Origin: Bacillus sp. CGMCC 1.16541
GTDB lineage: Bacteria; Bacillota; Bacilli; Bacillales; Bacillaceae_H
Assembly (NCBI RefSeq): GCF_003184905.1
Contig: NZ_KZ821206.1
Coordinates: 299,443 to 363,442 of the forward strand
DNA length: 64,000 bases
Direction of reading: 5' to 3'
Shown: piece by piece, positions 26,801 to 37,062 of the stretch
Layout of the letters: each line of letters opens with the position of its first letter
Numbering within the stretch: the stretch's first letter is position 1
Notes under the pieces: generated by a model
Seen by the model: only the letters and a program-made list of their open reading frames with translations
Told to the model about the DNA's origin: nothing
Database searches by the model: none
Position numbers and translations under genes: made by a program

Positions 26801-27839
26801 GAGATTGTTGTGCTGCCGCTTCTGCAGCTTGTTTGCGTTGCTGATCAACCGCATCAATTTTTAAATTTAATTGTTCAAGATTCTTTGTTAACCAAAAAGC
26901 AGATAGTAAGGACTTTGTATGATCTAATTCGCGCTTTGATCGGTAGTTCTGTCGATATTGAACAACTGCTTGATAAATAGGCTCTGGAAATGCAAGATAC
27001 ATATGCAAGAGCAATCTCTCTTCCTCTCTTAAAGGAAAGTGTTGCTCGTATGTGCTGTACCATTCATAACTATCCATCGTTGTCATTGGATATGTTTTTA
27101 GCGTTCGATAGTAAAATGACACTAAATCATAAATAGGTGATGCCTCTCTTGCCTGTTCAAAATTAATAAAGTAACCGTTCCCTCGTTCATCGTAAACAAA
27201 ATGTTTAGCTGAAAGCTTTCCATGTACCGTCGTCACACGAATTTTCTCTTTTTCTTTCGTATACTCATACCACTGCTTCAACTTTTCTTGAGCGTACTCC
27301 AGTGCTCTCGTTGTCTCGTAGTAAAATGTACAAAAATATAATTCAAATGGAGACATATACACCTTTTTCTCACTTTCAACCACGTATTGTTCCAACTCCG
27401 CTTGTCGGTCTTCCCATGTTTTCTTTAATGCTTCATAATGAGCTTCAATGTCTTCTCCTACGACATCAACTTCATGAGCAGATAACGCATGCAGCTGCGC
27501 TAACTCTTGAAAAAGTTTATGATATCGAATATCGCGCTCTTCTGTTGGATTATCAGGTAGCCAAGGCATCAAATAGTAATAAGCATTTCGGTATGGAACC
27601 GTGTATGCACCTTCTGTTGTTTGATAAATGGGCACAAACTTCATAAATCCTTTTTGATGAAGGTGCTGTACTTTTTGAATAAAATGATTATGACTTAAAC
27701 TTCGATCATCGACACGTTTTAATGCAAAGACACCTTGATTTGTATACACTTTTTTTACTTTCCCATAATCCTCAATAAAGTCGACTTGCAAGCGGTATTG
27801 TTCCAACAGCGGCCCATACGTTAATTGATCATTATTCAT
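26793..27839 (-). CDS. ysxE: YsxE-like spore coat protein (CotS/kinase-like family)
   Basis: 348 residues from ATG at 27839 (MNNDQLTYGPLLEQY), preceded by AAAGTGGGG. An upstream ATG at 27866 has no site. Aminoglycoside-phosphotransferase-like fold: VYTNQGVFALKRVDD (Lys strand), YYYLMPWLPDN hinge, a loop in which VTTVHGKLSAKHFVYD replaces the catalytic HGDLHxxN, and YFINFEQARE in place of the metal-binding DFE. Loss of both catalytic Asp suggests a pseudokinase, as expected in the CotS/YsxE coat family. It lies downstream of spoVID, as in B. subtilis. Confidence 0.85.
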   Translation of the reverse strand: MNNDQLTYGPLLEQYRLQVDFIEDYGKVKKVYTNQGVFALKRVDDRSLSHNHFIQKVQHLHQKGFMKFVPIYQTTEGAYTVPYRNAYYYLMPWLPDNPTEERDIRYHKLFQELAQLHALSAHEVDVVGEDIEAHYEALKKTWEDRQAELEQYVVESEKKVYMSPFELYFCTFYYETTRALEYAQEKLKQWYEYTKEKEKIRVTTVHGKLSAKHFVYDERGNGYFINFEQAREASPIYDLVSFYYRTLKTYPMTTMDSYEWYSTYEQHFPLREEERLLLHMYLAFPEPIYQAVVQYRQNYRSKRELDHTKSLLSAFWLTKNLEQLNLKIDAVDQQRKQAAEAAAQQSQT

Positions 27840-27949
27840 GAGGGGCCCCACTTTCTTTTTTGTCATGAACTCATTTTACGAGAGGATACTCAAAAACATC
27901 GCACCTCTCATTCCAATTAGCTTCTGTGTTCTTCACGTAATACATCATA

Positions 27950-27993
27950 AATAAAGAAAACAGTTGAGAAGCAAGAGGTTCTCAAACTGTTTT
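27950..27993 (-). terminator. terminator-like hairpin after spoVID
   Basis: On the minus strand AAAACAGTTTGAGAA pairs with TTCTCAACTGTTTT (one bulge), followed by CTTTATTTATG. The weak T-tract may only partly separate spoVID from ysxE. Confidence 0.6.
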
Positions 27994-28038
27994 CAGTGTT
28001 CTATGTGACGATTAGGAGTGGCATCATTGGTTGCTTTC

Positions 28039-29199
28039 TTATTTGGAACTTACGGGAATATTTAAGATTTGGCCTTCTTGTATATCTTGTTCACTTTCTA
28101 ACTGATTGACTCGAAGGATGGATTGTGCACTAATAGCATAACGATTAGCAATTTCATCAATTGAATCCCCAGCTTGCACAATACAAATTTTCCATCTTGT
28201 AAACTCTTCCTCTTGCTTTGAAAATAACTTCGTTAAATAGAGCGCATTTTCGCTACGTCCACTTTGTGATTCTGTTGCATCTTTACGAATTTCAATGACC
28301 ATTTCGTTTTCCTTAGAAACTGGCTCTTCGATATACTCTTCTTCTCTTACATACTCCACTTCTTGATCTTCTTCTGACCAAGCGGCTGGTGCAGATACTT
28401 GATTTCTCGCTTCGAATGCAACTACATTGTCAATCAAATCTTCTGCTTTCTTTTCTTTTTTCACTTCCACCTCAAACGGTTCGTACAAATCTTCTTCCTT
28501 TTGAATCGAAGGTTCTTTGCGAGACTGATTTCCGAAAAAGGCAGAAAAATACTGCTCTTGTTTTTCTTCCTGTGCTTCTTCTTCTTCCACTTCTTCTAAA
28601 ACAGGTGAATTACGATACAACGGCTCGAGTTCGTATACTTCTTCGTCTTGGACTTCCTCAAACTCTTCCTCTTCTTCTTCTGTTTCTCCCATATATTCAA
28701 CGTCTAATTCTTCATACATAGGTTCTTCAATAACCTCTTCTTCATCTTCTCTTACTGTACTTTGTTGTTCTCCGTACAAACCTGTAATTGATAAGTCGGC
28801 CATCAGCTGTAAACAATTCGATGAAGGTGTTTCATAGTCAAATGACTCAATCGAAACAAATACATGTTCAATGCTTTCAATACGATTCTTTGGAATCGTA
28901 ATGTCTACCGGAAATTGATGAGACATTTCAGCTACTCCATTTTCTCTCTCCTGCACGTACTGCACTTGCTTTCCACTTATATATTCGCGCAACGATTGGT
29001 CTTCGTCACCATTTTCAGCTAGCTCATATTCACCTGTTAATGTTAACGCTCCACGGATGGAAACGTATTGCTCGTATTCTTCAATTGAAACTGCAGGTTC
29101 TAAGGAGATAGACAAAAGCTGTGAAACTTCCTGTCCTTTTTGAAACCATACTGATTCTTCTACGGAAAAACGCAGACACGATAAATTATCCTGCGACAA
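28039..29199 (-). CDS. spoVID: stage VI sporulation protein D (LysM domain)
   Basis: 386 residues from TTG at 29199 (GGGGGAG 7 nt upstream). The N-terminal beta-rich domain (LRFSVEESVWFQKGQEVSQL) is characteristic of SpoVID and spore-coat morphogenetic relatives. The middle 150 residues are extremely acidic with Glu runs. The C-terminus is a LysM domain (CIVQAGDSIDEIANRYAIS ... LRVNQL). SpoVID drives spore coat encasement and binds SafA. It is flanked by hemL and ysxE as in B. subtilis. The upstream sequence fits sigma-E. Confidence 0.93.
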   Translation of the reverse strand: MSQDNLSCLRFSVEESVWFQKGQEVSQLLSISLEPAVSIEEYEQYVSIRGALTLTGEYELAENGDEDQSLREYISGKQVQYVQERENGVAEMSHQFPVDITIPKNRIESIEHVFVSIESFDYETPSSNCLQLMADLSITGLYGEQQSTVREDEEEVIEEPMYEELDVEYMGETEEEEEEFEEVQDEEVYELEPLYRNSPVLEEVEEEEAQEEKQEQYFSAFFGNQSRKEPSIQKEEDLYEPFEVEVKKEKKAEDLIDNVVAFEARNQVSAPAAWSEEDQEVEYVREEEYIEEPVSKENEMVIEIRKDATESQSGRSENALYLTKLFSKQEEEFTRWKICIVQAGDSIDEIANRYAISAQSILRVNQLESEQDIQEGQILNIPVSSK

Positions 29200-29249
29200 A
29201 ATATTCTCCCCCTTTCAAAACGCTTACCAATATGACAGATGTCATTAAA

Positions 29250-29279
29250 GATGTATGAATCAAATTCTAAGAATATGAC
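29250..29279 (-). promoter_or_regulatory. probable sigma-E promoter of spoVID
   Basis: On the minus strand GTCATATT (29279-29272), a 14-nt spacer, then CATACATC (29257-29250). This is close to the sigma-E consensus (KMATATTT, 14 nt, CATACAHT). SpoVID belongs to the sigma-E mother-cell regulon in B. subtilis. Confidence 0.6.
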
Positions 29280-29368
29280 TTTCACTTAAGAGCTCACGTT
29301 AAAATGTTGACGTATCTGTAGATGTATATGTATGCAAGTCACATCCTATTCCACTCATTTTAAACTCA

Positions 29369-29404
29369 TAAAAAAAGCCCGTACCATTGAAGTACGAGCT
29401 TTTT
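29369..29404 (-). terminator. terminator of the hem operon
   Basis: On the minus strand AAAAAGCTCGTAC pairs with GTACGGGCTTTTT around a short loop, with the T-run continuing. It lies right after the hemL stop. Confidence 0.9.
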
Positions 29405-29406
29405 CC

Positions 29407-30696
29407 TTATTTACGTAATGAAGCAAATGCTTTTTCAGCTGCTTCAATCGTCTGTTCAATATCTTGATCCGTATGAGCAGTTGATAAGAATAAACCTTCG
29501 AATTGAGACGGCGGTAAGAACACCCCTTGATTGGCCATTTCACGATAAAATGCTGAGAAATAGTCTAGGTTCGATGTTTTTGCCTTTTCATAGTTAACGA
29601 CTTGTTCGTTTGTGAAGAAGAATCCAATCATTGAACCAGCACGATTGATGGTATGTGGAATATCATACTTTTCAGCTGCTTCATGTAAACCTTCTTGTAA
29701 ACGATCCGCTTTACGAGCAAACTCTTCATATGACTGTGGTGTTAACTGTGATAATGTTTCGTACCCAGCTGTCATCGCAAGTGGATTTCCTGACAATGTA
29801 CCTGCTTGATAAATCGGTCCACTCGGTGCAATCTGTTCCATGATTTCAGCTTTACCACCATATGCACCAACCGGTAATCCACCACCAATTACTTTTCCAA
29901 GACAAGTTAAGTCTGGTGTTACATTAAAATAGCCTTGTGCACAGTTATAATCAACACGGAATCCTGTCATAACTTCATCAAAAATAAGAAGTGAACCGTA
30001 TTGGTTTGTAATCTCACGAAGACCTTCTAAGAAACCTGGCAGTGGAGGAACAACCCCCATATTTCCTGCTACTGGTTCTACAATTACGCCTGCAATGTCT
30101 TCACCGAACTGTTCAAATGCATACCGAATACTCTCGAGGTCGTTATAAGGTACCGTAATTGTATTTTTAGCGATTCCTTCTGGAACACCTGGACTATCAG
30201 GTAAACCTAATGTCGCCACACCAGATCCCGCTTTAATTAGTAGCGAATCACCATGTCCGTGATAGCACCCTTCAAACTTCAAGATCTTATTTCGTCCAGT
30301 ATATCCACGAGCTAATCGTAGTGCACTCATCGTTGCTTCTGTACCTGAACTCACCATACGAACGACTTCAATTGAAGGTACTCGTTCAATGACAAGCTTT
30401 GCTAACTCGTTTTCAATTAACGTTGGTGCGCCAAAACTTGTACCAGATTCCGTTACTTTTTTAACGGCTTCAACAACGCGATCATTTGAATGTCCATGAA
30501 TGAGCGGACCCCATGAGAGAACATAATCAATGTATTCATTACCGTCAATGTCATAAATCTTTGCACCTTTTCCGTGCGACATGAAAATAGGATCCATGTT
30601 AACTGATTTGAAGGCACGAACAGGACTATTCACGCCCCCTGGCATTAGTTGTTTCGCTTCTAAAAATGCTGCTTTTGACTTTTCATAGCTTCGCAT
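29407..30696 (-). CDS. hemL: glutamate-1-semialdehyde 2,1-aminomutase
   Basis: 429 residues, class III PLP aminotransferase fold. Motifs: [14 protein letters not shown] near the N-terminus, [45 protein letters not shown] (PLP Asp), and [18 protein letters not shown] containing the Schiff-base Lys. It converts glutamate-1-semialdehyde to 5-aminolevulinate. It is last gene of hemAXCDBL, 20 nt after hemB. Confidence 0.97.
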   Translation of the reverse strand: MRSYEKSKAAFLEAKQLMPGGVNSPVRAFKSVNMDPIFMSHGKGAKIYDIDGNEYIDYVLSWGPLIHGHSNDRVVEAVKKVTESGTSFGAPTLIENELAKLVIERVPSIEVVRMVSSGTEATMSALRLARGYTGRNKILKFEGCYHGHGDSLLIKAGSGVATLGLPDSPGVPEGIAKNTITVPYNDLESIRYAFEQFGEDIAGVIVEPVAGNMGVVPPLPGFLEGLREITNQYGSLLIFDEVMTGFRVDYNCAQGYFNVTPDLTCLGKVIGGGLPVGAYGGKAEIMEQIAPSGPIYQAGTLSGNPLAMTAGYETLSQLTPQSYEEFARKADRLQEGLHEAAEKYDIPHTINRAGSMIGFFFTNEQVVNYEKAKTSNLDYFSAFYREMANQGVFLPPSQFEGLFLSTAHTDQDIEQTIEAAEKAFASLRK

Positions 30697-30716
30697 AACG
30701 TAAGAACACTCCTTTA

Positions 30717-31697
30717 TTACTTGTCTGTTAACCAGCGTGCTGCATCTTTTGCATGATACGTAATAATCAAATCAACACCTGCACGTTTCATGCTTGTTAA
30801 TTTTTCAAGTACAATTTCTTTCTCATTGATCCAACCGTTTTGTGCTGCTGCTTTAATCATTGAATACTCACCACTGACGTTGTAAGCAACAATTGGTAGA
30901 TTAAAGTTGTTTTTCACATCGCGAATAATATCTAAGTAAGAAAGAGCTGGCTTTACAATGAGAAAATCTGCTCCTTCTGCCACATCTGATTCTGCTTCGC
31001 GTAACGCTTCTAGGCGATTAGCTGGGTCCATTTGATATGTTTTGCGATCCCCAAATTTTGGTGAAGAATGTGCTGCGTCACGGAAAGGACCATAAAACGC
31101 AGAAGAATATTTCACGGCATATGACATAATTGGAATATGTTCAAATCCTGCTTCATCTAATCCCTCACGAATAGCTGCAACAAATCCATCCATCATGTTA
31201 GAAGGAGCAATAATGTCCGCTCCAGCTTTTGCCTGACTAACCGCTGTACGCGCTAGTAAATCAAGCGTAGGATCGTTTAGAATTTTACCTTCTTCAATAA
31301 TGCCGCAGTGGCCATGATCTGTGTACTGACATAAACATGTATCTGCGATTAGTACAAGTTCTGGGAATGCTTCACGTAATTGACGAATGGCTTTTTGAAC
31401 AATACCATGATCGTGATAAGCTTGAGAACCAACTTCATCTTTTTCAGCCGGTACACCAAACACAATAACGGACTTAATTCCTAAATCAACCGCTTCTTGG
31501 ATATCATCATTCAGTAAATCGAGAGACAACTGATACACACCTGGCATAGACTGCACAGCATTGCATTTATTCTCTCCTTCTACAACAAATATCGGATAAA
31601 TAAAGTCATCCGCATGTAAATGTGTTTCTCTCACTAACGCGCGCATATTTTCTGAATGACGTAAACGACGATGACGCGCAAACTCTAAATGTTTCAT
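30717..31697 (-). CDS. hemB: delta-aminolevulinic acid dehydratase
   Basis: 326 residues. Condenses two 5-aminolevulinates to porphobilinogen. Zinc-type Cys cluster [17 protein letters not shown] and the active-site lysines in [19 protein letters not shown] and [14 protein letters not shown] are present. Ribosome binding site AAAGGAGG. Gap to hemD is 15 nt. Confidence 0.97.
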   Translation of the reverse strand: MKHLEFARHRRLRHSENMRALVRETHLHADDFIYPIFVVEGENKCNAVQSMPGVYQLSLDLLNDDIQEAVDLGIKSVIVFGVPAEKDEVGSQAYHDHGIVQKAIRQLREAFPELVLIADTCLCQYTDHGHCGIIEEGKILNDPTLDLLARTAVSQAKAGADIIAPSNMMDGFVAAIREGLDEAGFEHIPIMSYAVKYSSAFYGPFRDAAHSSPKFGDRKTYQMDPANRLEALREAESDVAEGADFLIVKPALSYLDIIRDVKNNFNLPIVAYNVSGEYSMIKAAAQNGWINEKEIVLEKLTSMKRAGVDLIITYHAKDAARWLTDK

Positions 31698-31712
31698 GTT
31701 TATTTGCCTCCT

Positions 31713-32513
31713 TTAATTCTCCGAACGATTAAAGATTGATACTAACATCTCTATCATACCATCTACTGTGTATGCAGTAGGAACTTCATGCTTGATGCCA
31801 TATTCCAAGGCTGTTTTTGACGTAATGGGACCGATACAAACGATCAGACACTCATTTACTAGCTCTAGCCAATTAGGTACGTTTCTCATTGCTTCAACGA
31901 ATGAGTCCACAGTCGACGAACTTGTAAACGTCACCGCATCAATTTTCCGTTCGATCAACAACTGAATAAGCTCTTGTTGTTTACTTTCGTTCCGCACCGT
32001 CTCATACACAATCACATCTGTTACATGGTACCCTTTCTTTTGCAATCCTTCTCGGATAACAGGACGAGCTAGATTACCTCTGATAAGTAAAACCTTTTCA
32101 TTTTTATGTACATTCTCAAGTAACGAGTCTAATAATGACTCAGCTACAAATTCTTTTGGCATTAGTGTTGCCTTCACACCATACTTTTTTAATTCGTTTG
32201 CTGTTTTTTCACCTACAACTGCTATGTTTAGTTTGTTCAATTCGTCATGTTTTATCTGATAGTCATCTAACCACTTCATGAAAAAAGAAATGCCGTTTTG
32301 ACTCGTAAACACAATCCATTGATACGTATGTAAATGTTTAATTGCTTCTCCAATGTGAAGTCGGTTCCCTTCTGCACGCTTAAATGTTAACAAGGGAATA
32401 TGAATGGGTATCCCCCCAAGCTCTTCAAGTTTGGTTGAAAAGGAATGAGCTTGACGAGATGACCGTGTCACTAAAATGTTTTTCAAAAAAAGAGGAGCAC
32501 GATGACTCATCAC
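31713..32513 (-). CDS. hemD: uroporphyrinogen-III synthase
   Basis: 266 residues. The bilobed HemD fold is seen as N-terminal [37 protein letters not shown], and C-terminal [18 protein letters not shown] with [14 protein letters not shown]. It cyclises hydroxymethylbilane with inversion of ring D. GTG at 32513 (or ATG at 32510) overlaps the hemC stop, so it is translationally coupled. Confidence 0.93.
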   Translation of the reverse strand: MMSHRAPLFLKNILVTRSSRQAHSFSTKLEELGGIPIHIPLLTFKRAEGNRLHIGEAIKHLHTYQWIVFTSQNGISFFMKWLDDYQIKHDELNKLNIAVVGEKTANELKKYGVKATLMPKEFVAESLLDSLLENVHKNEKVLLIRGNLARPVIREGLQKKGYHVTDVIVYETVRNESKQQELIQLLIERKIDAVTFTSSSTVDSFVEAMRNVPNWLELVNECLIVCIGPITSKTALEYGIKHEVPTAYTVDGMIEMLVSIFNRSEN

Positions 32514-33442
32514 TTGTCAAGCTCCTCTTTCACACGATCAATTAGTTGTTTTCCACCTTGTTCTGTTAATTGTTTCGCAGCTTCATATCCAAGTTCAATT
32601 GGATTTTTACCTGTGAGCTTTTCTTTATACACAGTTTGTCCATCTGGAGAAGCAACAAGAGCTGTTAACTCAATTTCTTCATCGTTTACAAAGCGCCCAT
32701 ACCCGGCAATCGGCACTTGACAGCCACCTTCCATTTTATGAAGGAATGCACGTTCAGCCGTCACAACCGCATTTGTGTTCGGATGATTGAACCCTTGAAG
32801 CAAGCTTAATAAATCCTTATCATCTTCACGGCACTCAATCGCTAATGCTCCTTGACCAACTGCTGGCACACTTAATTCTGCATCTAAGTATTGTGTCACT
32901 GTATCTTTTGACCATCCCATACGAGATAATCCTGCTGCTGCTAGAATAATGGCATCGTATTCTTCATTTTTCAACTTTTCTAAACGAGTATCAATGTTTC
33001 CACGAATCCATTTAATTTCAATATCAGAACGTTTTGCTAAAAGTTGTGCACTTCTTCGCAAACTACTCGTTCCAATGACTGAACCGCTTGGCAGCTCTTC
33101 AAACGTTTTCCCCGTTTTTGAAATTAACACATCTCGGTGATCTTCTCGATCCGGAATACAACCGATTGTTAAACCGTCAGGAAGAACAGCCGGCATGTCT
33201 TTCATACTATGAACAGCCATATCAATCTCTTTGTTTAACATCGCTTGTTCAATCTCTTTGACAAATAACCCTTTTCCACCAACTTTTGATAGGGTCACAT
33301 CTAAAATTTGATCACCTTTTGTCACGATTTCCCTCACTTCAAACTCATAAGGAAGGCCTTGCTTCTTTAATTGATCAATTACCCAGTTTGTTTGCGTTAA
33401 AGCTAATTTACTTCGACGAGAGCCGACAATGATTTTTCGCAT
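32510..33442 (-). CDS. hemC: porphobilinogen deaminase (hydroxymethylbilane synthase)
   Basis: 310 residues from ATG at 33442, which has GGAGG 6 nt upstream. The longer frame to 33469 would extend into hemX. Motifs: [18 protein letters not shown] at the start, [41 protein letters not shown], and the dipyrromethane cofactor Cys in [15 protein letters not shown]. Confidence 0.96.
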   Translation of the reverse strand: MRKIIVGSRRSKLALTQTNWVIDQLKKQGLPYEFEVREIVTKGDQILDVTLSKVGGKGLFVKEIEQAMLNKEIDMAVHSMKDMPAVLPDGLTIGCIPDREDHRDVLISKTGKTFEELPSGSVIGTSSLRRSAQLLAKRSDIEIKWIRGNIDTRLEKLKNEEYDAIILAAAGLSRMGWSKDTVTQYLDAELSVPAVGQGALAIECREDDKDLLSLLQGFNHPNTNAVVTAERAFLHKMEGGCQVPIAGYGRFVNDEEIELTALVASPDGQTVYKEKLTGKNPIELGYEAAKQLTEQGGKQLIDRVKEELDK

Positions 33443-33456
33443 GATGTATCCTCCTA

Positions 33457-34290
33457 CTACGAATCCCAAAAGTGAAAGTTTGATAAACTTCCAAATAAGA
33501 AAAAGTTAATCAGTACTATTAAAAATAAGCCAATATTCCAAGTTGCAATGGCTTTGCCTTGTATCCCTTTTCGTAAGCGTACATAAAGATAGGCGCTATA
33601 CGCAATCAAAACAAAAAAAGACCCCAATACTTTTGTATCATACCAATGAAAATTCACAACTTTAATATAAGCCCAAATCAATCCTAAAATAAGCGATAAT
33701 AATAAAAGAGGAATTCCCATCACAATGAGAACGTAAGCCATATAATCAAGCTTTGTTAAGTCCTCGATTCGTAATAGGTGCTTTCCCCATTTTTTCTTTT
33801 TTAATAAATGATATTGAACTAAGTATAGTGCTGAAAACGCGAACGATATCGAAAAAGCTCCATACGATAAAATTGCCATCGTAATGTGAATGATTAACAA
33901 CTCAGATACCACTTGTTCAGCTTCTACCGACGTTGGATATTGCATCGGCGCAAACGTATGAATCGCCATAATTAAAAATCCAAGTACGTTTGTGAAAAAA
34001 ACGATAAAGTCTACACGCAAGAGTCGATTAATTACAAGAGAGAGCGTAATCAATACCCACGCATAAAAATAAAGACCCTCAAAGATTGTTAAAATTGGAA
34101 ACCTTCCTGTTGTAAACATTCGCGAAATTAAAAAGATCGTTTGTAGCGTCCACACAATAGAAAGTAACCAGAAGGCTATTTTGTTCGCCTTCCGGTTATG
34201 TTGGACAAAATCAATAAAATATAATAACACGCTAGCCGCGTATAAAATAACGATAAGTTCATAAATCCTGGTCAACTGAATATCAACCAT
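33457..34290 (-). CDS. hemX: HemX-type integral membrane protein
   Basis: 277 residues with about eight hydrophobic helices of the CcsA/HemX type ([55 protein letters not shown]). In B. subtilis HemX is the membrane protein of the hemA operon that lowers HemA level. It sits between hemA and hemC, 14 nt after hemA. Confidence 0.92.
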   Translation of the reverse strand: MVDIQLTRIYELIVILYAASVLLYFIDFVQHNRKANKIAFWLLSIVWTLQTIFLISRMFTTGRFPILTIFEGLYFYAWVLITLSLVINRLLRVDFIVFFTNVLGFLIMAIHTFAPMQYPTSVEAEQVVSELLIIHITMAILSYGAFSISFAFSALYLVQYHLLKKKKWGKHLLRIEDLTKLDYMAYVLIVMGIPLLLLSLILGLIWAYIKVVNFHWYDTKVLGSFFVLIAYSAYLYVRLRKGIQGKAIATWNIGLFLIVLINFFLFGSLSNFHFWDS

Positions 34291-34304
34291 ATATCAATCC
34301 CCAC

Positions 34305-35645
34305 TTATGATTCATAAGCTATTTTGTAAGCTGATTCTGGTTGTTCTTGATTGTGATGTCTATGTTGATCTGCTTTAACAGCTTCTTCAATATCAAAGAT
34401 TCTCATAAATAGGTCAAGAGATTCCTGAGCATTAGGCTCTCCTGCTAATTCTTTCGCATGTAAAATCGGGTCACGCAACAACTGGTTAATAATGCTTTTT
34501 GTATGCTTATTAAGAACTTTTCTTTCACGTTCTGATAAACTTGGAAGCTTACGTTCAATGCTTTTCATCGTATCTGCTTGAATCGCAAGTGCTTTTTCAC
34601 GAAGAGCCGAAATAACAGGAACAACACCTAATGTATTAATCCATCGTTTAAAGTCAACCACTTCTGCTTCAACCATTATCTCAATTTGTTCCGCTGCTCT
34701 TTTACGTTCTTGAAGGTTTGCTTCGACAATCCCTTCTAGATCATCTATATCATATAAAAACACGCTATCTAACTGTGCTAACGCTGGATCAAGGTCACGA
34801 GGTACAGCAATGTCTACCATAAAAAGAGGACGCCCTTTTCGCATACGCTCTACATGTACCATCATATCCTTTGTTACCACAAAGTCTTTTGCACCTGTTG
34901 AACTAATTAAAATATCGGCTTCAATTAATGCACATTGAAGTTCTGCTAATTGCTTGGCTTCACCTGAAAATCGACTTGCGAGCTGCTGAGCCTTTTCAAA
35001 TGTACGATTGATAACGGTTACCTTTTTCGCACCGCTGCCATATAAATTCTTCGCCGCTAGCTCACCCATCTTACCTGCACCGAGAATTAAGATGTTTTTA
35101 GATGTTAAATCCCCAAAAATCTTTTTGGCTAATTCAACCGCTGCATAACTCACCGATACAGCATTTGCACCAATTTCTGTTTCATGATGTGCTCGTTTTG
35201 CTAGGGTCACAGCTTGTTTAAATAATTGATTAAATACGGTTCCTACCGCCCCTTGTTCTTGAGCAAGCAAAAAGCTAGAACGCACTTGTCCTAAGATTTG
35301 TGTTTCTCCCAATACCATTGAGTCTAACCCGCAAGAAACACGGTACAAATGTTCCATCGCACCGTCATCTTCATAGATATTTAAAAAAGGCGAGAAATCA
35401 TTTTTATCTAATTGAAACCACTCTGCTAAAAAGGCTTTAATGTAGTAACGACCTGTGTGTAATTGATCAACAACGGCATAAATTTCCGTACGGTTGCACG
35501 TTGAAACAATGACATTTTCTAGAATGCTTTTTTGATGACTTAAAGCTTTCATAGCAGATGGTAACTCATGTTCATTAAAGCTAAGCTTTTCTCTTATTTC
35601 AACAGGGGCTGTTCGATAATTTAAGCCGACTGCTATAATATGCAC
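34305..35645 (-). CDS. hemA: glutamyl-tRNA reductase
   Basis: 446 residues. It reduces glutamyl-tRNA(Glu) to glutamate-1-semialdehyde, the first step of the C5 heme pathway. Active-site Cys in [15 protein letters not shown] near residue 50, [19 protein letters not shown] near 110, NADPH-binding [17 protein letters not shown] near 185, and a C-terminal dimerisation helix. It heads the hemAXCDBL operon. Confidence 0.97.
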   Translation of the reverse strand: MHIIAVGLNYRTAPVEIREKLSFNEHELPSAMKALSHQKSILENVIVSTCNRTEIYAVVDQLHTGRYYIKAFLAEWFQLDKNDFSPFLNIYEDDGAMEHLYRVSCGLDSMVLGETQILGQVRSSFLLAQEQGAVGTVFNQLFKQAVTLAKRAHHETEIGANAVSVSYAAVELAKKIFGDLTSKNILILGAGKMGELAAKNLYGSGAKKVTVINRTFEKAQQLASRFSGEAKQLAELQCALIEADILISSTGAKDFVVTKDMMVHVERMRKGRPLFMVDIAVPRDLDPALAQLDSVFLYDIDDLEGIVEANLQERKRAAEQIEIMVEAEVVDFKRWINTLGVVPVISALREKALAIQADTMKSIERKLPSLSERERKVLNKHTKSIINQLLRDPILHAKELAGEPNAQESLDLFMRIFDIEEAVKADQHRHHNQEQPESAYKIAYES

Positions 35646-35692
35646 TTGTTACATACCCCCTACAATCAAAATTTACTCAAATCCCTTTATCT

Positions 35693-35721
35693 ATTATAAC
35701 ATGTTTCTTTCGTAGGACTAA
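35693..35721 (-). promoter_or_regulatory. promoter of the hemA operon
   Basis: On the minus strand TTAGTC (35721-35716), 17 nt, TATAAT (35698-35693), about 45 nt upstream of the hemA ATG. The -10 is perfect. No convincing PerR box was found over it. Confidence 0.55.
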
Positions 35722-35889
35722 AAAAAAGTTTGAACAGTATTTGACATCCTGTGTTAAGATTGATTTTGTAAAATAAGCAACAACACATGACTTGCTAAAA
35801 GGCAAAATAGTCATTATCATTCATAAAGTAAGTTATCAAAAAAGCAGTTACACAGCAAGTTTCCTGTTTTTGTCTACCAGGAGGTTACG

Positions 35890-36375
35890 ATGAAGAAACA
35901 AGCAATGTTTTTTGGTGTATTATTAGTAGGATTTGGACTCTTTTTTCTTTTAGCTGAATTAAATGTCGAGATTGCATCAAAATTGCATACATGGCCCACT
36001 GTTATGCTTTTGATTGGCTTAGCCTTGCTTGCTCAAGCTCGTGCATCTCAAGATCATTCAGGATTATTAGCAGGTTATATCCTTTTGACACTAGGTATCC
36101 ACTTTATAGCTGTTAACGTCCTATCATTTTGGCCTGCTCATACCGGTATGATCCCGTTTATGATTTCAATCAGTTTTTTACTTAGCTCCCGACAGTTAAA
36201 ATCTGGATTGCTACAAGGGACTGTATTATTACTTGCTGCTTTTACAATGATGTTTTCAGAACGAATTAAGCAATGGACAAGCATGGTAGAAGATAATGCT
36301 GCTTATTTACTAAATTTTTGGCCTGTTTCATTGCTACTTATTGGCTTATACTTATTATTTTTCAAAAAAAAGTAA
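35890..36375 (+). CDS. small membrane protein, LiaF/DUF5668-like N-terminus
   Basis: 161 residues with about five hydrophobic helices in pairs (MFFGVLLVGFGLFFLLAEL, WPTVMLLIGLALLAQARAS, LLAGYILLTLGIHFIAVNVL, and the C-terminal WPVSLLLIGLYLLFFKKK). The repeated helix-TWPxxLLLIGL pattern resembles the N-terminal membrane part of LiaF-type proteins. AGGAGG lies 6 nt before the ATG. It is plus-strand, divergent from hemA and convergent on engB, a position that may correspond to ysxD of B. subtilis. Function unknown. Confidence 0.75.
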   Translation: MKKQAMFFGVLLVGFGLFFLLAELNVEIASKLHTWPTVMLLIGLALLAQARASQDHSGLLAGYILLTLGIHFIAVNVLSFWPAHTGMIPFMISISFLLSSRQLKSGLLQGTVLLLAAFTMMFSERIKQWTSMVEDNAAYLLNFWPVSLLLIGLYLLFFKKK

Positions 36376-36443
36376 ACTATGTAAAAAACTGATCGAAAGT
36401 TGTACATACGATTTAAATGTAGGTTTACCTTCAGTACATATTC

Positions 36444-36479
36444 AAAAAAGCATTGAGGCAATCGCCTCAATGCTTTTTT
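36444..36479. terminator. bidirectional terminator between the membrane-protein gene and engB
   Basis: AAAAAAGCATTGAGGC (36444-36459) pairs perfectly over 16 bp with GCCTCAATGCTTTTTT (36464-36479) around AATC. It can end both convergent transcripts. Confidence 0.93.
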
Positions 36480-36480
36480 C

Positions 36481-37062
36481 TTACATGAATCGCTGTAAAG
36501 CTCCCCACGCCTTCTCTTTTCCTTGCCCTGTTTCAGAAGAAAACGTAATAATTTGATCTTCTGGCTGAAGTTGTAATGTTTCTTTTGTTACCTTTACGTG
36601 CTTTTCCCATTTTCCTTTTGGGATTTTATCTGCTTTTGTTGCAACGACAATGACTGGAATGTTGTAATGCTTTAAAAAGTCATACATCATTACATCATCA
36701 TTCGTTGGTGGGTGACGTAAATCAACGATAAGCAAAACAGCTCTTAACTGTTCACGTTGCGTTAAATACGTTTCAATCATCTTCCCCCACGCTTCACGCT
36801 CCTTTTTAGATACTTTTGCAAATCCGTATCCAGGAACATCAACAAAGTGAACCGATTCATTAATAATATAAAAATTTAACGTTTGGGTTTTACCTGGCTT
36901 AGAAGACGTTCGAGCTAAGCTTTTACGATTAATCATTTTATTAATAAATGACGATTTCCCAACGTTTGAGCGTCCTGCAAGCGCAAATTCCGGGAAGTTT
37001 TCCGCTGGATATTGCTCTGGCTTTACCGCACTAATAACAATGTCTGCTTGAGTTACTTTCAT
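36481..37062 (-). CDS. engB: ribosome biogenesis GTPase EngB/YsxC
   Basis: 193 residues. G1 [16 protein letters not shown]2 [12 protein letters not shown]3 [11 protein letters not shown]4 [12 protein letters not shown]. It is a TRAFAC GTPase needed for 50S subunit maturation. The start overlaps the lonA stop by 4 nt (ATGA), so the two are coupled. Confidence 0.97.
   Translation of the reverse strand: MKVTQADIVISAVKPEQYPAENFPEFALAGRSNVGKSSFINKMINRKSLARTSSKPGKTQTLNFYIINESVHFVDVPGYGFAKVSKKEREAWGKMIETYLTQREQLRAVLLIVDLRHPPTNDDVMMYDFLKHYNIPVIVVATKADKIPKGKWEKHVKVTKETLQLQPEDQIITFSSETGQGKEKAWGALQRFM

Noticed and set aside
35685-35700. PerR box over the hemA promoter
   Set aside because: TTATAATAGATAAAG differs from the consensus at four positions, and the left half is simply the -10 element.
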